Positions 23,376 through 31,986 are shown, counted from the first letter of the stretch. The stretch is DNA of 60,023 nt from an uncultured Pelagibacteraceae bacterium (GCA_902578525.1 CACHDJ010000004.1:1-60023), one strand, 5' to 3'. Notes: generated by a model not told the origin, from the sequence alone. Made by a program: numbers and translations.

Positions 23376-23827
23376 TGCTTCATACAAAAATAATAGATTC
23401 CAAAAAAGAAAAGATACTTACTTCAAATGCTGAAAAATTTATTAAACACTCTAAGTTTGGAGCATCCATTTATTTTTTAGGTACTGTTAGAAATGTAAAC
23501 GATAATAAAAATGTTATTGGAATTACTTATGACAGTCATGACGAAATGGTAATTAAAAGTTTTGAAGAGATTTATAGTGAAGCAGATCAACAGTTAGATA
23601 TTAAAGATAAAGCGGTATTTATTGAACATGCTAAAGGACATTTGAGGTTAGGTGAGATTAGCATAATTATCGCAGTAGCTTGCAAACATCGTGATCAAGC
23701 CTACGTACTCTCCAGATATATAATTGAGGAAATAAAAAAAAGATCTCCAATTTGGAAAAAAGAACATTATGAAAATGAAGAAAGCGAATGGTTAAAAGGA
23801 AATCCAGTTTTAAATGAAAAAGTTTAA
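23375..23827 (+). CDS. moaE: Molybdopterin synthase catalytic subunit
   Basis: This 150-residue large subunit transfers sulfur from MoaD to cyclic pyranopterin. The sequence has GASIYFLGTVRNVN near 29-42, the conserved EHAKGHLRLGEISIIIAV near 89-106, and the C-terminal catalytic segment KRSPIWKKEHYENEESEWL near 122-140 with the lysines expected in the active site. Its ATG is one base inside the moaD stop, with a very strong SD. Its own 3' end overlaps the msrP start by 14 bases. Confidence 0.95.
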   Translation: MLHTKIIDSKKEKILTSNAEKFIKHSKFGASIYFLGTVRNVNDNKNVIGITYDSHDEMVIKSFEEIYSEADQQLDIKDKAVFIEHAKGHLRLGEISIIIAVACKHRDQAYVLSRYIIEEIKKRSPIWKKEHYENEESEWLKGNPVLNEKV

Positions 23828-24722
23828 GTATTCAGAAGTTACACCAGAAAATATCTATAAAAAAAGAAGATCCTTTGTTAAATCATTAAGTTTTGGATTA
23901 GGTTCATTATCAATAAGTTCTTTATCTTTAATCAATAATGCTTTTGCAAATACTGAAGGAAATAAACCAACAAGTTTTGAAGATATCACTACTTATAATA
24001 ATTATTATGAATTTGGGACTGGTAAAAGTGATCCTTATTTAAAATCACAAAACTTTAAAACAAAACCATGGACAGTTAAAATTGAGGGAGAAATTGAAAA
24101 ACCTTTAGAGCTTTCTATTGAAGAAATTTTATCATCTTTTCCTTCAGAAGAACGTATTTTGAAACTAAGATGTGTAGAAGGTTGGTCAATGGTAATTCCA
24201 TGGATGGGTTTTTCATTAAGTAAGCTTATTGAAAAAGTTGAACTGAAGCCATCTGCAAAATTTGTTGAGTTTGAAACGGTTTATGACCCAGAGCAAATGA
24301 TTGGTCAAAGAAGACCAATCTTAAACTGGCCATACATTGAAGGTTTAAGAATTGATGAAGCGATGCATCCTTTAACAACTGTTGTGACTGGTTTATATCA
24401 AAAAGAATTGCCGAAACAAAATGGTGCCCCACTAAGAATTTTCATACCTTGGAAATATGGTTTTAAAAGTGCAAAGGCAATTGTAAAAATAAAATTTGTA
24501 AAAAAAATGCCTAATACAGCTTGGATGAATGCCTCACCTAGAGAATATGGTTTTTATTCAAATGTTAATCCAAATGTAAATCATCCAAGATGGTCTCAAT
24601 CAACTGAAAGACCAATTAATGGTGATATTTTTGCACCTAGAATAAAAACTTTAATGTTTAATGGTTATGGAGATGAAGTTGCACATTTATATACTGGTAT
24701 GGATTTAAAAAAATATTTTTAA
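23814..24722 (+). CDS. msrP: Methionine sulfoxide reductase, periplasmic molybdenum subunit
   Basis: This 302-residue enzyme reduces methionine sulfoxide in periplasmic proteins. A Tat signal peptide is present (KKRRSFVKS at 16-24, then a hydrophobic stretch ending near NAFANTE). The Mo-ligating cysteine is C120 in LKLRCVEGWSMVIPW. The segment YGFKSAKAIVKIKF and the C-terminal STERPINGDIF fit YedY/MsrP. It overlaps moaE by 14 bases and ends one base into msrQ. It is a member of the same SUOX fold family as sorA but of a different subgroup, without a dimerisation domain. Confidence 0.95.
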   Translation: MKKFKYSEVTPENIYKKRRSFVKSLSFGLGSLSISSLSLINNAFANTEGNKPTSFEDITTYNNYYEFGTGKSDPYLKSQNFKTKPWTVKIEGEIEKPLELSIEEILSSFPSEERILKLRCVEGWSMVIPWMGFSLSKLIEKVELKPSAKFVEFETVYDPEQMIGQRRPILNWPYIEGLRIDEAMHPLTTVVTGLYQKELPKQNGAPLRIFIPWKYGFKSAKAIVKIKFVKKMPNTAWMNASPREYGFYSNVNPNVNHPRWSQSTERPINGDIFAPRIKTLMFNGYGDEVAHLYTGMDLKKYF

Positions 24723-25315
24723 TGAAAACATATTTTAAACCATCAGTTTTTCTACTGAGCACAATACCTTTTATTATAATATCCTATAAAATTTTTTTAA
24801 ATAAACTGGGTCCTGAACCAATTAAAGAGATTACTCATCATACTGGAGAATGGACATTATTATTTCTTATTTTTACTTTAGCAATGTCACCACTTAAACA
24901 AATTACAAATATGAGTATTTGGATTTCTGTAAGGAGAATGCTGGGTTTGTTTGCTTTTTTTTATGCTTCCCTACATATGCTCACTTATGTTGGGCTTGAT
25001 TATAGATTCGATATGAACGAAATCTCAAAAGATATCTTAACTAAAAGATTTATTTTTGTTGGGTTTGCTGCGTGGTTACTTTTAGTTCCTTTAGCTCTTA
25101 CTTCATCTAAGAAAATGATGAGCGTATTGAAACAATACTGGAAAAAACTTCACAGGCTAATTTATTTAATTGCTATCTTAGGAGTTATCCATTTTATATG
25201 GCTCGTTAAAAAGGATGTTACTGAACCTTTAATATACCTTTTAATAATTCTTTTTTTGTTAGCATTTCGGATAAAGTTTAAATTGAAAAAGCCCAAAATT
25301 AAATTGGAAATATAG
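24722..25315 (+). CDS. msrQ: Haem-binding membrane subunit of MsrPQ
   Basis: This 197-residue membrane protein delivers electrons from the quinone pool or a flavoreductase to MsrP. It has five or six hydrophobic helices. Conserved histidines are in THHTGEWTLLF, ASLHMLTYVG, KLHRLIYLIA and GVIHFIWL, in positions expected for haem ligands of YedZ/MsrQ. It overlaps msrP by one base. Its last 17 bases overlap the convergent zinc-ribbon gene. Length is normal for the family. Confidence 0.93.
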   Translation: MKTYFKPSVFLLSTIPFIIISYKIFLNKLGPEPIKEITHHTGEWTLLFLIFTLAMSPLKQITNMSIWISVRRMLGLFAFFYASLHMLTYVGLDYRFDMNEISKDILTKRFIFVGFAAWLLLVPLALTSSKKMMSVLKQYWKKLHRLIYLIAILGVIHFIWLVKKDVTEPLIYLLIILFLLAFRIKFKLKKPKIKLEI

Positions 25316-25469
25316 TTTTTGAAAGCCTGCATGATTTACAGATTTTAAAACCAGTTAATATTAAGTTTTGAGAAACACTTTCGTCTTCTTTTTTACATTC
25401 GTCACAAATACCGTCTAAATCCTTTAAATCTTCCTCTTTAATATTATCAATTTCTCTAATTTTAGTCAT
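25299..25469 (-). CDS. Zinc-ribbon-like microprotein
   Basis: This 56-residue protein was read directly from the minus strand; it is too short for a usual length cutoff. It begins MTKIREIDNIKEEDLKDLDG and has the cysteine pairs CDEC at 22-25 and CKSC at 44-47, spaced like a zinc ribbon. The middle is charged. It starts inside the last codons of the upstream DUF3726-like gene (8-base overlap) and its end lies within the convergent msrQ. The paired CxxC motifs and the tight packing argue that it is real. Function unknown; a metal-binding or nucleic-acid-binding partner of the adjacent orphan genes is a guess. Confidence 0.65.
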   Translation of the reverse strand: MTKIREIDNIKEEDLKDLDGICDECKKEDESVSQNLILTGFKICKSCRLSKTIFPI

Positions 25470-26073
25470 TGTCCGTCAAGCCCGCACCTGCAGCTCCTTG
25501 TTTTAAGCTTTCTGACTCGTCAACAAAAGTCTCTTCAGAAATTTTATATAAATTTTCCCAATCATCATTGGAGAAATTATCTTTATTTTCTATAATGTTT
25601 ATTTCAGTGATATTTGTAATGATTGGGCATTCCTCATGATGTAAATTTGATGAAATGGTAACATTGAGGTTTAATAAAAATTCATGTTGATCTAATTTAA
25701 GATGTATTTTTTTTCCTAAAATTTCTGAACTTCTGCTTAAGAAAGGTAAAATTAATAAAGGATATGATATTTTATTAAATATAATTTTACTAAATTTTTC
25801 TAAATTTCTTACCTGATCTAGAAAACTTACTCCAAGTGTAATTGGACAAAATGGAAATTTTTGAGAATTATTTTTTTCATTAATTAAATTTATAGTTTCA
25901 AATTTACTAATACGTCTAGATTTGTAGTACTCATTTAGATTCTTGATACCTGGAAATCCAAATAATTCTAAAAGACGAATATTCTTTCCAACTTCTTCTG
26001 CAATACCCCAGGAAAATCCCATAGCTTTAGTGGCTCGTTTTGATGTTGTTTCTATTTCACTTAAAGATTTCAT
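25462..26073 (-). CDS. DUF3726-like protein
   Basis: This 203-residue soluble protein has the N-terminal pattern SLSEIETTSKRATKAMGFSW and GIAEEVGKNIRLLELFG, which matches what I recall of DUF3726. The family occurs in marine Alphaproteobacteria and has no known function. The C-terminus is acidic, with ESLKQGAAGAG near the end. It is 8 bases downstream of a 551-residue orphan, and the two are adjacent to a dipeptidase-like gene, so the three likely form one unit. Assignment to DUF3726 is from memory, not a search. Confidence 0.7.
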   Translation of the reverse strand: MKSLSEIETTSKRATKAMGFSWGIAEEVGKNIRLLELFGFPGIKNLNEYYKSRRISKFETINLINEKNNSQKFPFCPITLGVSFLDQVRNLEKFSKIIFNKISYPLLILPFLSRSSEILGKKIHLKLDQHEFLLNLNVTISSNLHHEECPIITNITEINIIENKDNFSNDDWENLYKISEETFVDESESLKQGAAGAGLTDND

Positions 26074-26081
26074 TTATTTAA

Positions 26082-27737
26082 TTAAAAATTATAAACCCAC
26101 TGTTGATCAAAGTTTTTTAATTCTTGTGGGAGAGGCGCTCCTTGGAACATGCAAATTCTTAACCATTTATCAGATCTTGGATCAAACTTTAAAGCGCCAA
26201 AGAAAGATAATTTTAACCTAAGCATATCAATTGGAATTACCTTGTCACCTATTGTATTATCTTGAATTTCTGCATAAGGAAATTTTTCAATTATAAATGC
26301 TCTTCTTACAATATGTCTCAAATCAGAATTTTGTGACAAAAATTTATCAATAGTTAAAATATCCTTAGAAAGTAAAATTTTATTATGTAGTTTTTTTATG
26401 TCTCTAGCAATAGCTAGTGGCTGTTCCAGCTCAGAACCATCTTCTTCAAATCGATTTGCGTACCTAGGCTCTTCTTTATTTTTAGATATAAACCAAAAAT
26501 TTTTGTAATTTTCTTTTTTATCAAAATTAATTTTTAAAATATCTGGATACCTTTTTTCAATAATATTTTTTAAATCTTTAACTGAACGATCTGTAGGTAT
26601 ATTAAAATACCGATCTTCTTCTGAGCTCATTTGACTGATTAATGGTTTTACAATATCATCAAAGGGTTCCATCATGATAGAAACTACATATTCTATACTT
26701 TCATCACAAGTCTCTTTTTCTAACCATAAATAAATTTCATTAAAAGGATAATCAACTTCAAAATTAAATTTTTTATTCATAAATATTAAAAATTTTTTTA
26801 TATTTTTTAAAAGAGAATCTATTTTTTTTTGTTGATATTCACTTTCGGTATTCCAACTTGTAATATTTTTAATAGAATTTTTTAAACTCCGTTTAAATAT
26901 TTCTACTTCTTTAGGATTAACTCTTTTTATCTCTCTAATTTTTTTAAGAGCAATTTCTCTAGACATAATCCAATTGTTTAATAAAGTAGGATGATTCACA
27001 ATAAAAGGGGCCATACCAAGACCAGTTGAATTTCCAATACCTAATTTTTTACAAATCTTTGGATCAAGATTAACGGCATTCTTAGGATTTCTAAATCTCG
27101 CTATATGGTTAACTTGATCAAAAGTAAATTGTCTGACTAGGTAAACTAGCATCATTTCTAATCGAAATGGGCCATTAATTTCCTCTCTATTCTTTATTCT
27201 AAAACGATCTGCGAGACCAAATTTACCTGATCCATAAACTGCTGTGGTTCTATACAAATATCCAACTTTTTTTAAAAGTTCTATATTTGGTTGTTTCCCA
27301 TTACTTAAACTTTCAACAACGTGATTAAAAACTCTTACTGATTTGTTGGCTCTAGAAAGCGTTAATTCTTTATAAGATAATCTCCCCACTTCTTGTCTAG
27401 GAACTTCATTTTTTAATCTTTCAATATCATGTTGTGCTGGAACACCATCGTATAAAGTAAAAGCTGCATCCCATTTAGTAGCTATAACTCGATCTGATCT
27501 TTCATCGTCATTAATTCTATTTGCAAAACAAATTAACGAATAGACTCTATCTTTTTTTTTAAAAGAATAAATTGCTGTGCCATAACCATTCTCATCTAAA
27601 CTAAATGAGTCTTTTTTATACTCCCAATCTTTAAACTCATTTAAAAAACTTCTCAGGAATGATAATTTTGATTGATGAAATGATCCTAGTTTTGATAATT
27701 TCATTATAGTATTTGGATTTCTTAATTCTACTTGCAT
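26082..27737 (-). CDS. Conserved orphan protein, 551 residues
   Basis: I do not recognise this protein. It has no signal peptide and no convincing membrane segment, and it is rich in Lys, Ile, Asn and Arg. Segments that look conserved in style are NRINDDERSDRVIATKWDAA near 92-111, YRTTAVYGSGKFGLADRFR near 167-185, and RNPKNAVNLDPKICKKLG near 218-235. The C-terminal part has FDPRSDKWLRICMFQGAPLP. The next gene upstream abuts it without a gap, and the DUF3726-like gene follows after 8 bases, suggesting an enzyme or structural protein acting with them. Confidence 0.75.
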   Translation of the reverse strand: MQVELRNPNTIMKLSKLGSFHQSKLSFLRSFLNEFKDWEYKKDSFSLDENGYGTAIYSFKKKDRVYSLICFANRINDDERSDRVIATKWDAAFTLYDGVPAQHDIERLKNEVPRQEVGRLSYKELTLSRANKSVRVFNHVVESLSNGKQPNIELLKKVGYLYRTTAVYGSGKFGLADRFRIKNREEINGPFRLEMMLVYLVRQFTFDQVNHIARFRNPKNAVNLDPKICKKLGIGNSTGLGMAPFIVNHPTLLNNWIMSREIALKKIREIKRVNPKEVEIFKRSLKNSIKNITSWNTESEYQQKKIDSLLKNIKKFLIFMNKKFNFEVDYPFNEIYLWLEKETCDESIEYVVSIMMEPFDDIVKPLISQMSSEEDRYFNIPTDRSVKDLKNIIEKRYPDILKINFDKKENYKNFWFISKNKEEPRYANRFEEDGSELEQPLAIARDIKKLHNKILLSKDILTIDKFLSQNSDLRHIVRRAFIIEKFPYAEIQDNTIGDKVIPIDMLRLKLSFFGALKFDPRSDKWLRICMFQGAPLPQELKNFDQQWVYNF

Positions 27738-28703
27738 CTAAATATTTTTATAAAAATTAAACCAATTATTACCTAATATTCCATTAACTTCATCCTCTGA
27801 AAATCCAACTTTATTTAACCCTTTTTCTAAATTTTTAAATCCCCTTGCATCTTCAAACCATTTTGGTTGTTTAGGGAAACCAGATTTATCTTTAGATCCT
27901 TCACCATAATTTTTGCTTTTTGACCAAGTGCCATTTCTCATCCACTCCACAACACTATCAGGTTGTTTAAGACAAAGATCTGAGCCAATTCCTATGTTTC
28001 TTACGTTCATAATTTCTGCAGTTCTTGCAGCCATCTCACAAAAACTTTCTAATGAGCAATTTGAATTGTTTTTTAAATGATGAGGATATAATGATAACCC
28101 TAACATGCCTTTGCTTTCTCCTAAAGTTTTTAATAACTCATTTGATTTATTTCGTTTTACATCGTGCCAAAAGCTTGGGTTTGAATGAGTAATTGCTATT
28201 GGTTTTTCACTTAATTCAATAGCTTCAAAAGTACTTTTTTCTGCAGAGTGAGACATATCAATAACAATTCCGACCCTATTCATTTCTCTTATTGCTTCTT
28301 TACCAAAATTAGTTACTCCACTATCGATTTTTTCATAACATCCAGTTGCTAACAAAGATTGGTTGTTATAAGTCAGTTGCATAAATCGACATCCAAGCTG
28401 ATGTACTTTTTCAACTAAATTGATATCATCTTCAATTGGAGAACAGTTTTGAAAACCAAAAAAAATTGCTGTTTTACTTTCTGAATTAGCTTTTTCAATG
28501 TCCTTGAAGGTTTTACCTAAAAAAATTAAATCTGAATTTTCTTTAAATAATTTCTCCCATTTTTTTGTTTCAACCAATAATTCATCATAATCTTCATGAT
28601 AAACTATAGTAACATGAACTGCGTCTAAACCTGCATCTCTATTGATTTCAAAAACTTCTCGCGACCAATTACAATATTGAAGATTGTCTATTTTATAGTT
28701 CAT
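27738..28703 (-). CDS. M19 (renal dipeptidase) family protein with missing zinc ligands
   Basis: This 321-residue protein has the TIM-barrel pattern of membrane dipeptidases: RFMQLTYNNQSLLATGCYE near 106-124, GIVIDMSHSAEKSTFEAI near 145-162, IAITHSNPSFWHDVKRN near 169-185, and GIGSDLCL near 238-245. The two later histidines (H152 and H173) and D242 are kept. The early HxD pair is absent (LQY at 8-10), and the bridging glutamate is glutamine (Q85), so three of five metal-site residues have changed. It may be a different hydrolase or a non-catalytic member. It abuts the 551-residue orphan. Confidence 0.78.
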   Translation of the reverse strand: MNYKIDNLQYCNWSREVFEINRDAGLDAVHVTIVYHEDYDELLVETKKWEKLFKENSDLIFLGKTFKDIEKANSESKTAIFFGFQNCSPIEDDINLVEKVHQLGCRFMQLTYNNQSLLATGCYEKIDSGVTNFGKEAIREMNRVGIVIDMSHSAEKSTFEAIELSEKPIAITHSNPSFWHDVKRNKSNELLKTLGESKGMLGLSLYPHHLKNNSNCSLESFCEMAARTAEIMNVRNIGIGSDLCLKQPDSVVEWMRNGTWSKSKNYGEGSKDKSGFPKQPKWFEDARGFKNLEKGLNKVGFSEDEVNGILGNNWFNFYKNI

Positions 28704-28803
28704 GAGTTAAATAATGATAAATCATATCAATATGTATTTTCAAATTCTATTAATTTTATTGAAATTTTAACTATATTTTGAAATAAAGTTCACACATCAA
28801 ATC

Positions 28804-29295
28804 ATGAATAAAAATAAAAAACTAAAAGTATCAATTGTCATGGGTAGTCAGTCGGACTATAAAATCATGAAATTATCAGAAAAAACTTTAAGAAGTTTAG
28901 GTGTTTCACTTGAAAAAAAAATTATTTCTGCTCACAGAACACCAAAAAGAATGTTTGAGTATGCTTCAAGTGCTGAAAAAAACAATATAGGGGTAATAAT
29001 TGCTGGAGCTGGTGGATCAGCACATTTACCAGGAATGATTGCAGCTTTAACCCATTTACCTGTTTTGGGCGTTCCTATAGAGAGTAAAAAATTAAAGGGA
29101 CTTGATAGTTTGTTATCTATAGCTCAAATGCCTAAAGGAATCCCTGTTGGAACATTGGCAATTGGTCAAGATGGAGCTATTAACGCAGCCCTTCTAGCAG
29201 CATCAATTATAGGAAAAAATAATTTACAAGTTAGAAAAAAATTAAAAAGTTGGAGATCCTCTCAAACTAAATCTGTTAAAAAAATACCAAAATAA
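28804..29295 (+). CDS. purE: N5-carboxyaminoimidazole ribonucleotide mutase
   Basis: This 163-residue class I PurE converts N5-CAIR to CAIR in purine synthesis. The N-terminal substrate motif VSIVMGSQSDYKIM (residues 9-22) and ISAHRTPKRM near 42-51 are typical, along with IAGAGGSAHLPGMIAALT near 66-83. It is followed by purK with no gap, which shows the two-step bacterial route. It is divergent from the M19-like gene with a 100-base region between them. Confidence 0.96.
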   Translation: MNKNKKLKVSIVMGSQSDYKIMKLSEKTLRSLGVSLEKKIISAHRTPKRMFEYASSAEKNNIGVIIAGAGGSAHLPGMIAALTHLPVLGVPIESKKLKGLDSLLSIAQMPKGIPVGTLAIGQDGAINAALLAASIIGKNNLQVRKKLKSWRSSQTKSVKKIPK

Positions 29296-30342
29296 ATGTC
29301 AAAAATTACTCTTGGTATACTTGGAGGTGGTCAACTAGGTAGCATGCTTTCTGTTGCAGCAAAAAAACTTAATATTAGAACAGTCGTTTATTGTAATGAT
29401 CGAAGTGCTCCTGCGTTTAATTTTTGTGATGAATTCATTTATGGTAAATATGATGATAAAAATGAAATTTATAATTTTGCAGGAAAGGTCGATATAATTA
29501 CTTATGAATTTGAAAACATTCCATTTGAAACATTAAATGAATTGAATAAGTTAAAAACTGTTTTACCTAAACCTTCAATTAATCGATTAATACAACACAG
29601 ATTAGCAGAAAAAGATTTTATTAATAAATTAAATATTAGGACAACACGATATGTTTATGTCAAGGAAGAAAAAGATTTAGAAACCTTGTCAGATTTTTTA
29701 CCAGGAATTTTAAAAACCACTACTATGGGCTATGATGGTAAAGGGCAATATCAAATTAATAAAATTGAACAAATTCCCTCTCTTAATATAGATTTTTCAA
29801 AAGAATATATTTTAGAAAAATTGGTAAAATTAAAAAAAGAAATTTCTGTAATTATTACTCGTTTTGGGAATAGTAAATATGAAATCTATGAACCAATAGA
29901 AAATATTCATGAAGATCAGATTTTAAGATACTCAAAAATACCGGCAATTATTAACGAAAAGTTATTTGATCAATCAAAAGATTGGGCAATTCAAATTGCT
30001 GAAGAATTAAAATTTATTGGAACACTTTGTGTTGAATTTTTTATAGACAGAAATGAAAATCTTTATGTAAATGAAATAGCACCTAGAGTTCATAATTCAG
30101 GGCATTTAACAATAAACGCATATAATGTGAGTCAATTTGAAAATCACATTAGAGCGGTTTGCTCTCTTGAGCAGATTCCTATTAAAAAGATTAGTAACGC
30201 AGAAATGACCAATCTTATTGGAAATCAAATAATGCCTTATCGTGAAAATCCTCAATTAAAGGAAAACCAATTTCTTTTTGACTATCTTAAAAAAGAAATT
30301 AAAGAAAAAAGAAAAATGGGTCATTTAACAACTTTAAAATAA
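29296..30342 (+). CDS. purK: N5-carboxyaminoimidazole ribonucleotide synthetase
   Basis: This 348-residue ATP-grasp enzyme carboxylates AIR with bicarbonate and ATP. The start TLGILGGGQLGSMLSVAAK, KTTTMGYDGKGQY near 140-152 (ATP-binding loop), and the C-terminal VNEIAPRVHNSGHLTINA near 255-272 are diagnostic. The length is normal. Its start immediately follows the purE stop, and the GNAT gene starts on the next base, so all three form one operon. Confidence 0.96.
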   Translation: MSKITLGILGGGQLGSMLSVAAKKLNIRTVVYCNDRSAPAFNFCDEFIYGKYDDKNEIYNFAGKVDIITYEFENIPFETLNELNKLKTVLPKPSINRLIQHRLAEKDFINKLNIRTTRYVYVKEEKDLETLSDFLPGILKTTTMGYDGKGQYQINKIEQIPSLNIDFSKEYILEKLVKLKKEISVIITRFGNSKYEIYEPIENIHEDQILRYSKIPAIINEKLFDQSKDWAIQIAEELKFIGTLCVEFFIDRNENLYVNEIAPRVHNSGHLTINAYNVSQFENHIRAVCSLEQIPIKKISNAEMTNLIGNQIMPYRENPQLKENQFLFDYLKKEIKEKRKMGHLTTLK

Positions 30343-30810
30343 ATGCTTAAATCTATAGAAGGTAATTTTGATCACCCTGAAGTCAATCAACTTTTAAAAA
30401 AACATTTTATTGAACTTAAAGCTGCGTCACCTGAAGGAAGTGCTCATGTGTTAGATATATCAGGGCTTAAAGTGCCTTCAATAAAATTTTGGAGCTTATG
30501 GGAAAATGAACAATTGATGGGCTGTGGTGCATTAAAATTTTTAGAAAAAAACCATGGAGAATTTAAATCTATAAGAGTACATGATGATTTTAGAAGAAAA
30601 GATTACGGTATTAAAGTTGTTAATCACTTAATAGAGGAAGCTAAAAAATTACATATTAAAAGATTAAGCTTAGAAACTGGAGCTGGAATTTTTTTTGCTC
30701 CTGCTAGAAAATTATTCAAAAACTGTGGATTTAAAACCTGTCCCCCTTTTGCCCATTATAAAGAGGATGTTAATTCTCTATATTTAACTAAACTTTTAAA
30801 CAACAGTTAA
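30343..30810 (+). CDS. GNAT family N-acetyltransferase
   Basis: This 155-residue protein has the GNAT acetyl-CoA site: the pattern IRVHDDFRRKDYGIKVVNHL at about 78-97 with R-K-D-Y-G as motif A, then LSLETGAGIFFAPARKLFKN near 108-127. The overall sequence resembles YafP/PhnO-like or ElaA-like acetyltransferases. It begins directly after purK. The acceptor is unknown; a role in purine synthesis is unlikely, so co-transcription may be fortuitous. Confidence 0.87.
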   Translation: MLKSIEGNFDHPEVNQLLKKHFIELKAASPEGSAHVLDISGLKVPSIKFWSLWENEQLMGCGALKFLEKNHGEFKSIRVHDDFRRKDYGIKVVNHLIEEAKKLHIKRLSLETGAGIFFAPARKLFKNCGFKTCPPFAHYKEDVNSLYLTKLLNNS

Positions 30811-30874
30811 AAAATAAAAAACCACTCATTAATCAATTTAGTTGACAAAACTCTAATTTTTCTAAAGAAAGCGA

Positions 30875-30898
30875 TTATTACTTAATTATAAGTAATAA
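30875..30898 (+). promoter_or_regulatory. Hairpin in the cold-shock gene leader
   Basis: TTATTACTT and AAGTAATAA form nine perfect pairs around a six-base loop, 31 bases upstream of the cold-shock ATG. It may be a 5' leader stem that changes with temperature or an operator. A TTGACA at 30842-30847 could be the -35 element, but no convincing -10 is at the proper distance. Confidence 0.35.
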
Positions 30899-30928
30899 AT
30901 TAATATAACAATAAATAAGAAGATAAAT

Positions 30929-31135
30929 ATGAGTCTACAAGGAAAAGTAAAATGGTTTAATCCAACCAAAGGTTTTGGATTTATTGAGAGAGAAGATAAA
31001 GAAAAAGATGTGTTTGTACATGTTTCAGCTGTAAGAGATGCTGGTATGAACGGTTTAGATGAGGGTCAAGCTTTGACTTTCGATGTTGAAGATGGTCCTA
31101 AAGGTCCTTCAGCAGTTAACTTAAAAACTGCATAA
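30929..31135 (+). CDS. Cold-shock domain protein
   Basis: This 68-residue protein binds single-stranded RNA or DNA. The two RNP motifs are clear: [16 protein letters not shown] at 5-20 and DVFVHVSAV near 27-35, with conserved aromatics. The beta-barrel ends with [10 protein letters not shown]. It has its own transcription signals: a leader hairpin upstream and an unusual nested terminator downstream. The SD is weak (AAGAAGAT). Confidence 0.96.
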   Translation: MSLQGKVKWFNPTKGFGFIEREDKEKDVFVHVSAVRDAGMNGLDEGQALTFDVEDGPKGPSAVNLKTA

Positions 31136-31150
31136 TTTTCACAATATCAT

Positions 31151-31211
31151 TTATTGGCTACAAGTCGTTATAAGTCCTTTATAGGAAACTTGTTTTTTTT
31201 GTAGCCAATAA
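31151..31211 (+). terminator. Nested terminator after the cold-shock gene
   Basis: An inner stem pairs ACAAGT (31160-31165) with ACTTGT (31188-31193) and leads into a run of eight T, a normal terminator. An outer perfect 11-pair stem, TTATTGGCTAC (31151-31161) with GTAGCCAATAA (31201-31211), encloses it. The outer and inner pairings share two bases at the left arm and cannot both be complete, so alternatives may compete. Confidence 0.75.
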
Positions 31212-31239
31212 ACTATTCTTCAATATATTAAAAATAAAT

Positions 31240-31986
31240 ATGATTGGTATTCTTGGAGGAATGGGCACACAAGCAGGCCTTGACTTCTGTAATAAGCTTG
31301 CAATTTTAAATAGAGGTAAGATAGATCAAGAGTATCCTCTTTTCTTACTTTATAATAAGGCAAACATACCCGGCAGACCAGAGTCAATCGGAGTTCACAC
31401 AAGAAATTTATCTAACCGATTAGTAAATAAACAAAGTAAAAAAAAATATCAATTAGTTTTAAAAAGTTTATTAAAAGGTTGTCAGTTGCTTAAAAAAAGT
31501 AAATGTAAATTTATTGTAGTACCTTGTAATACAGCCCATTATTGGTATGACGACTTAAATAAAAAAATTAACTTACCAATTATCAACATGCCTAAAGAGG
31601 TATTTAATCATACACTTAAAAAATGCAAAAAAAATTCATCTATAGGTTTACTTGCAACTGAGGGTACTTTAAAAACTGGAATTTATGATAAGTTTTTTGA
31701 CAAAAAGTATAATCTAATTTTTCCAAATTCTATTCTTCAAAAAAAATCAGTCAACAAAGCTATTAAACTTGTAAAAATGGGTAAAGTTAAGGCTGCAAGC
31801 AAAGTTATAAAACCTGCGATAGATTTTCTAATAAAAAAGAAATGTAAAAAAATAATTCTTGGATGTACAGAACTACCAATTGCCATATTTGCATTTAAAT
31901 CATTCAAAAAAATTAAGACCTCAAAAGTTTTTTTAGATCCAAATTTGATATTGGCCCATGCTGCGATGAAAAAGTACAAAATGTAG
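31240..31986 (+). CDS. Aspartate/glutamate racemase family protein
   Basis: This 248-residue protein has the Asp/Glu racemase fold. GILGGMGTQAG opens the sequence, the first catalytic cysteine is C96 in VVPCNTAHYWYD, and the second is C209 in ILGCTELPIAIF. Both catalytic cysteines are kept, so cofactor-independent racemisation of aspartate or a related acid is likely. It is downstream of the nested terminator, and its stop is 3 bases before the next gene. D-aspartate or another D-amino acid could be the product. Confidence 0.9.
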   Translation: MIGILGGMGTQAGLDFCNKLAILNRGKIDQEYPLFLLYNKANIPGRPESIGVHTRNLSNRLVNKQSKKKYQLVLKSLLKGCQLLKKSKCKFIVVPCNTAHYWYDDLNKKINLPIINMPKEVFNHTLKKCKKNSSIGLLATEGTLKTGIYDKFFDKKYNLIFPNSILQKKSVNKAIKLVKMGKVKAASKVIKPAIDFLIKKKCKKIILGCTELPIAIFAFKSFKKIKTSKVFLDPNLILAHAAMKKYKM

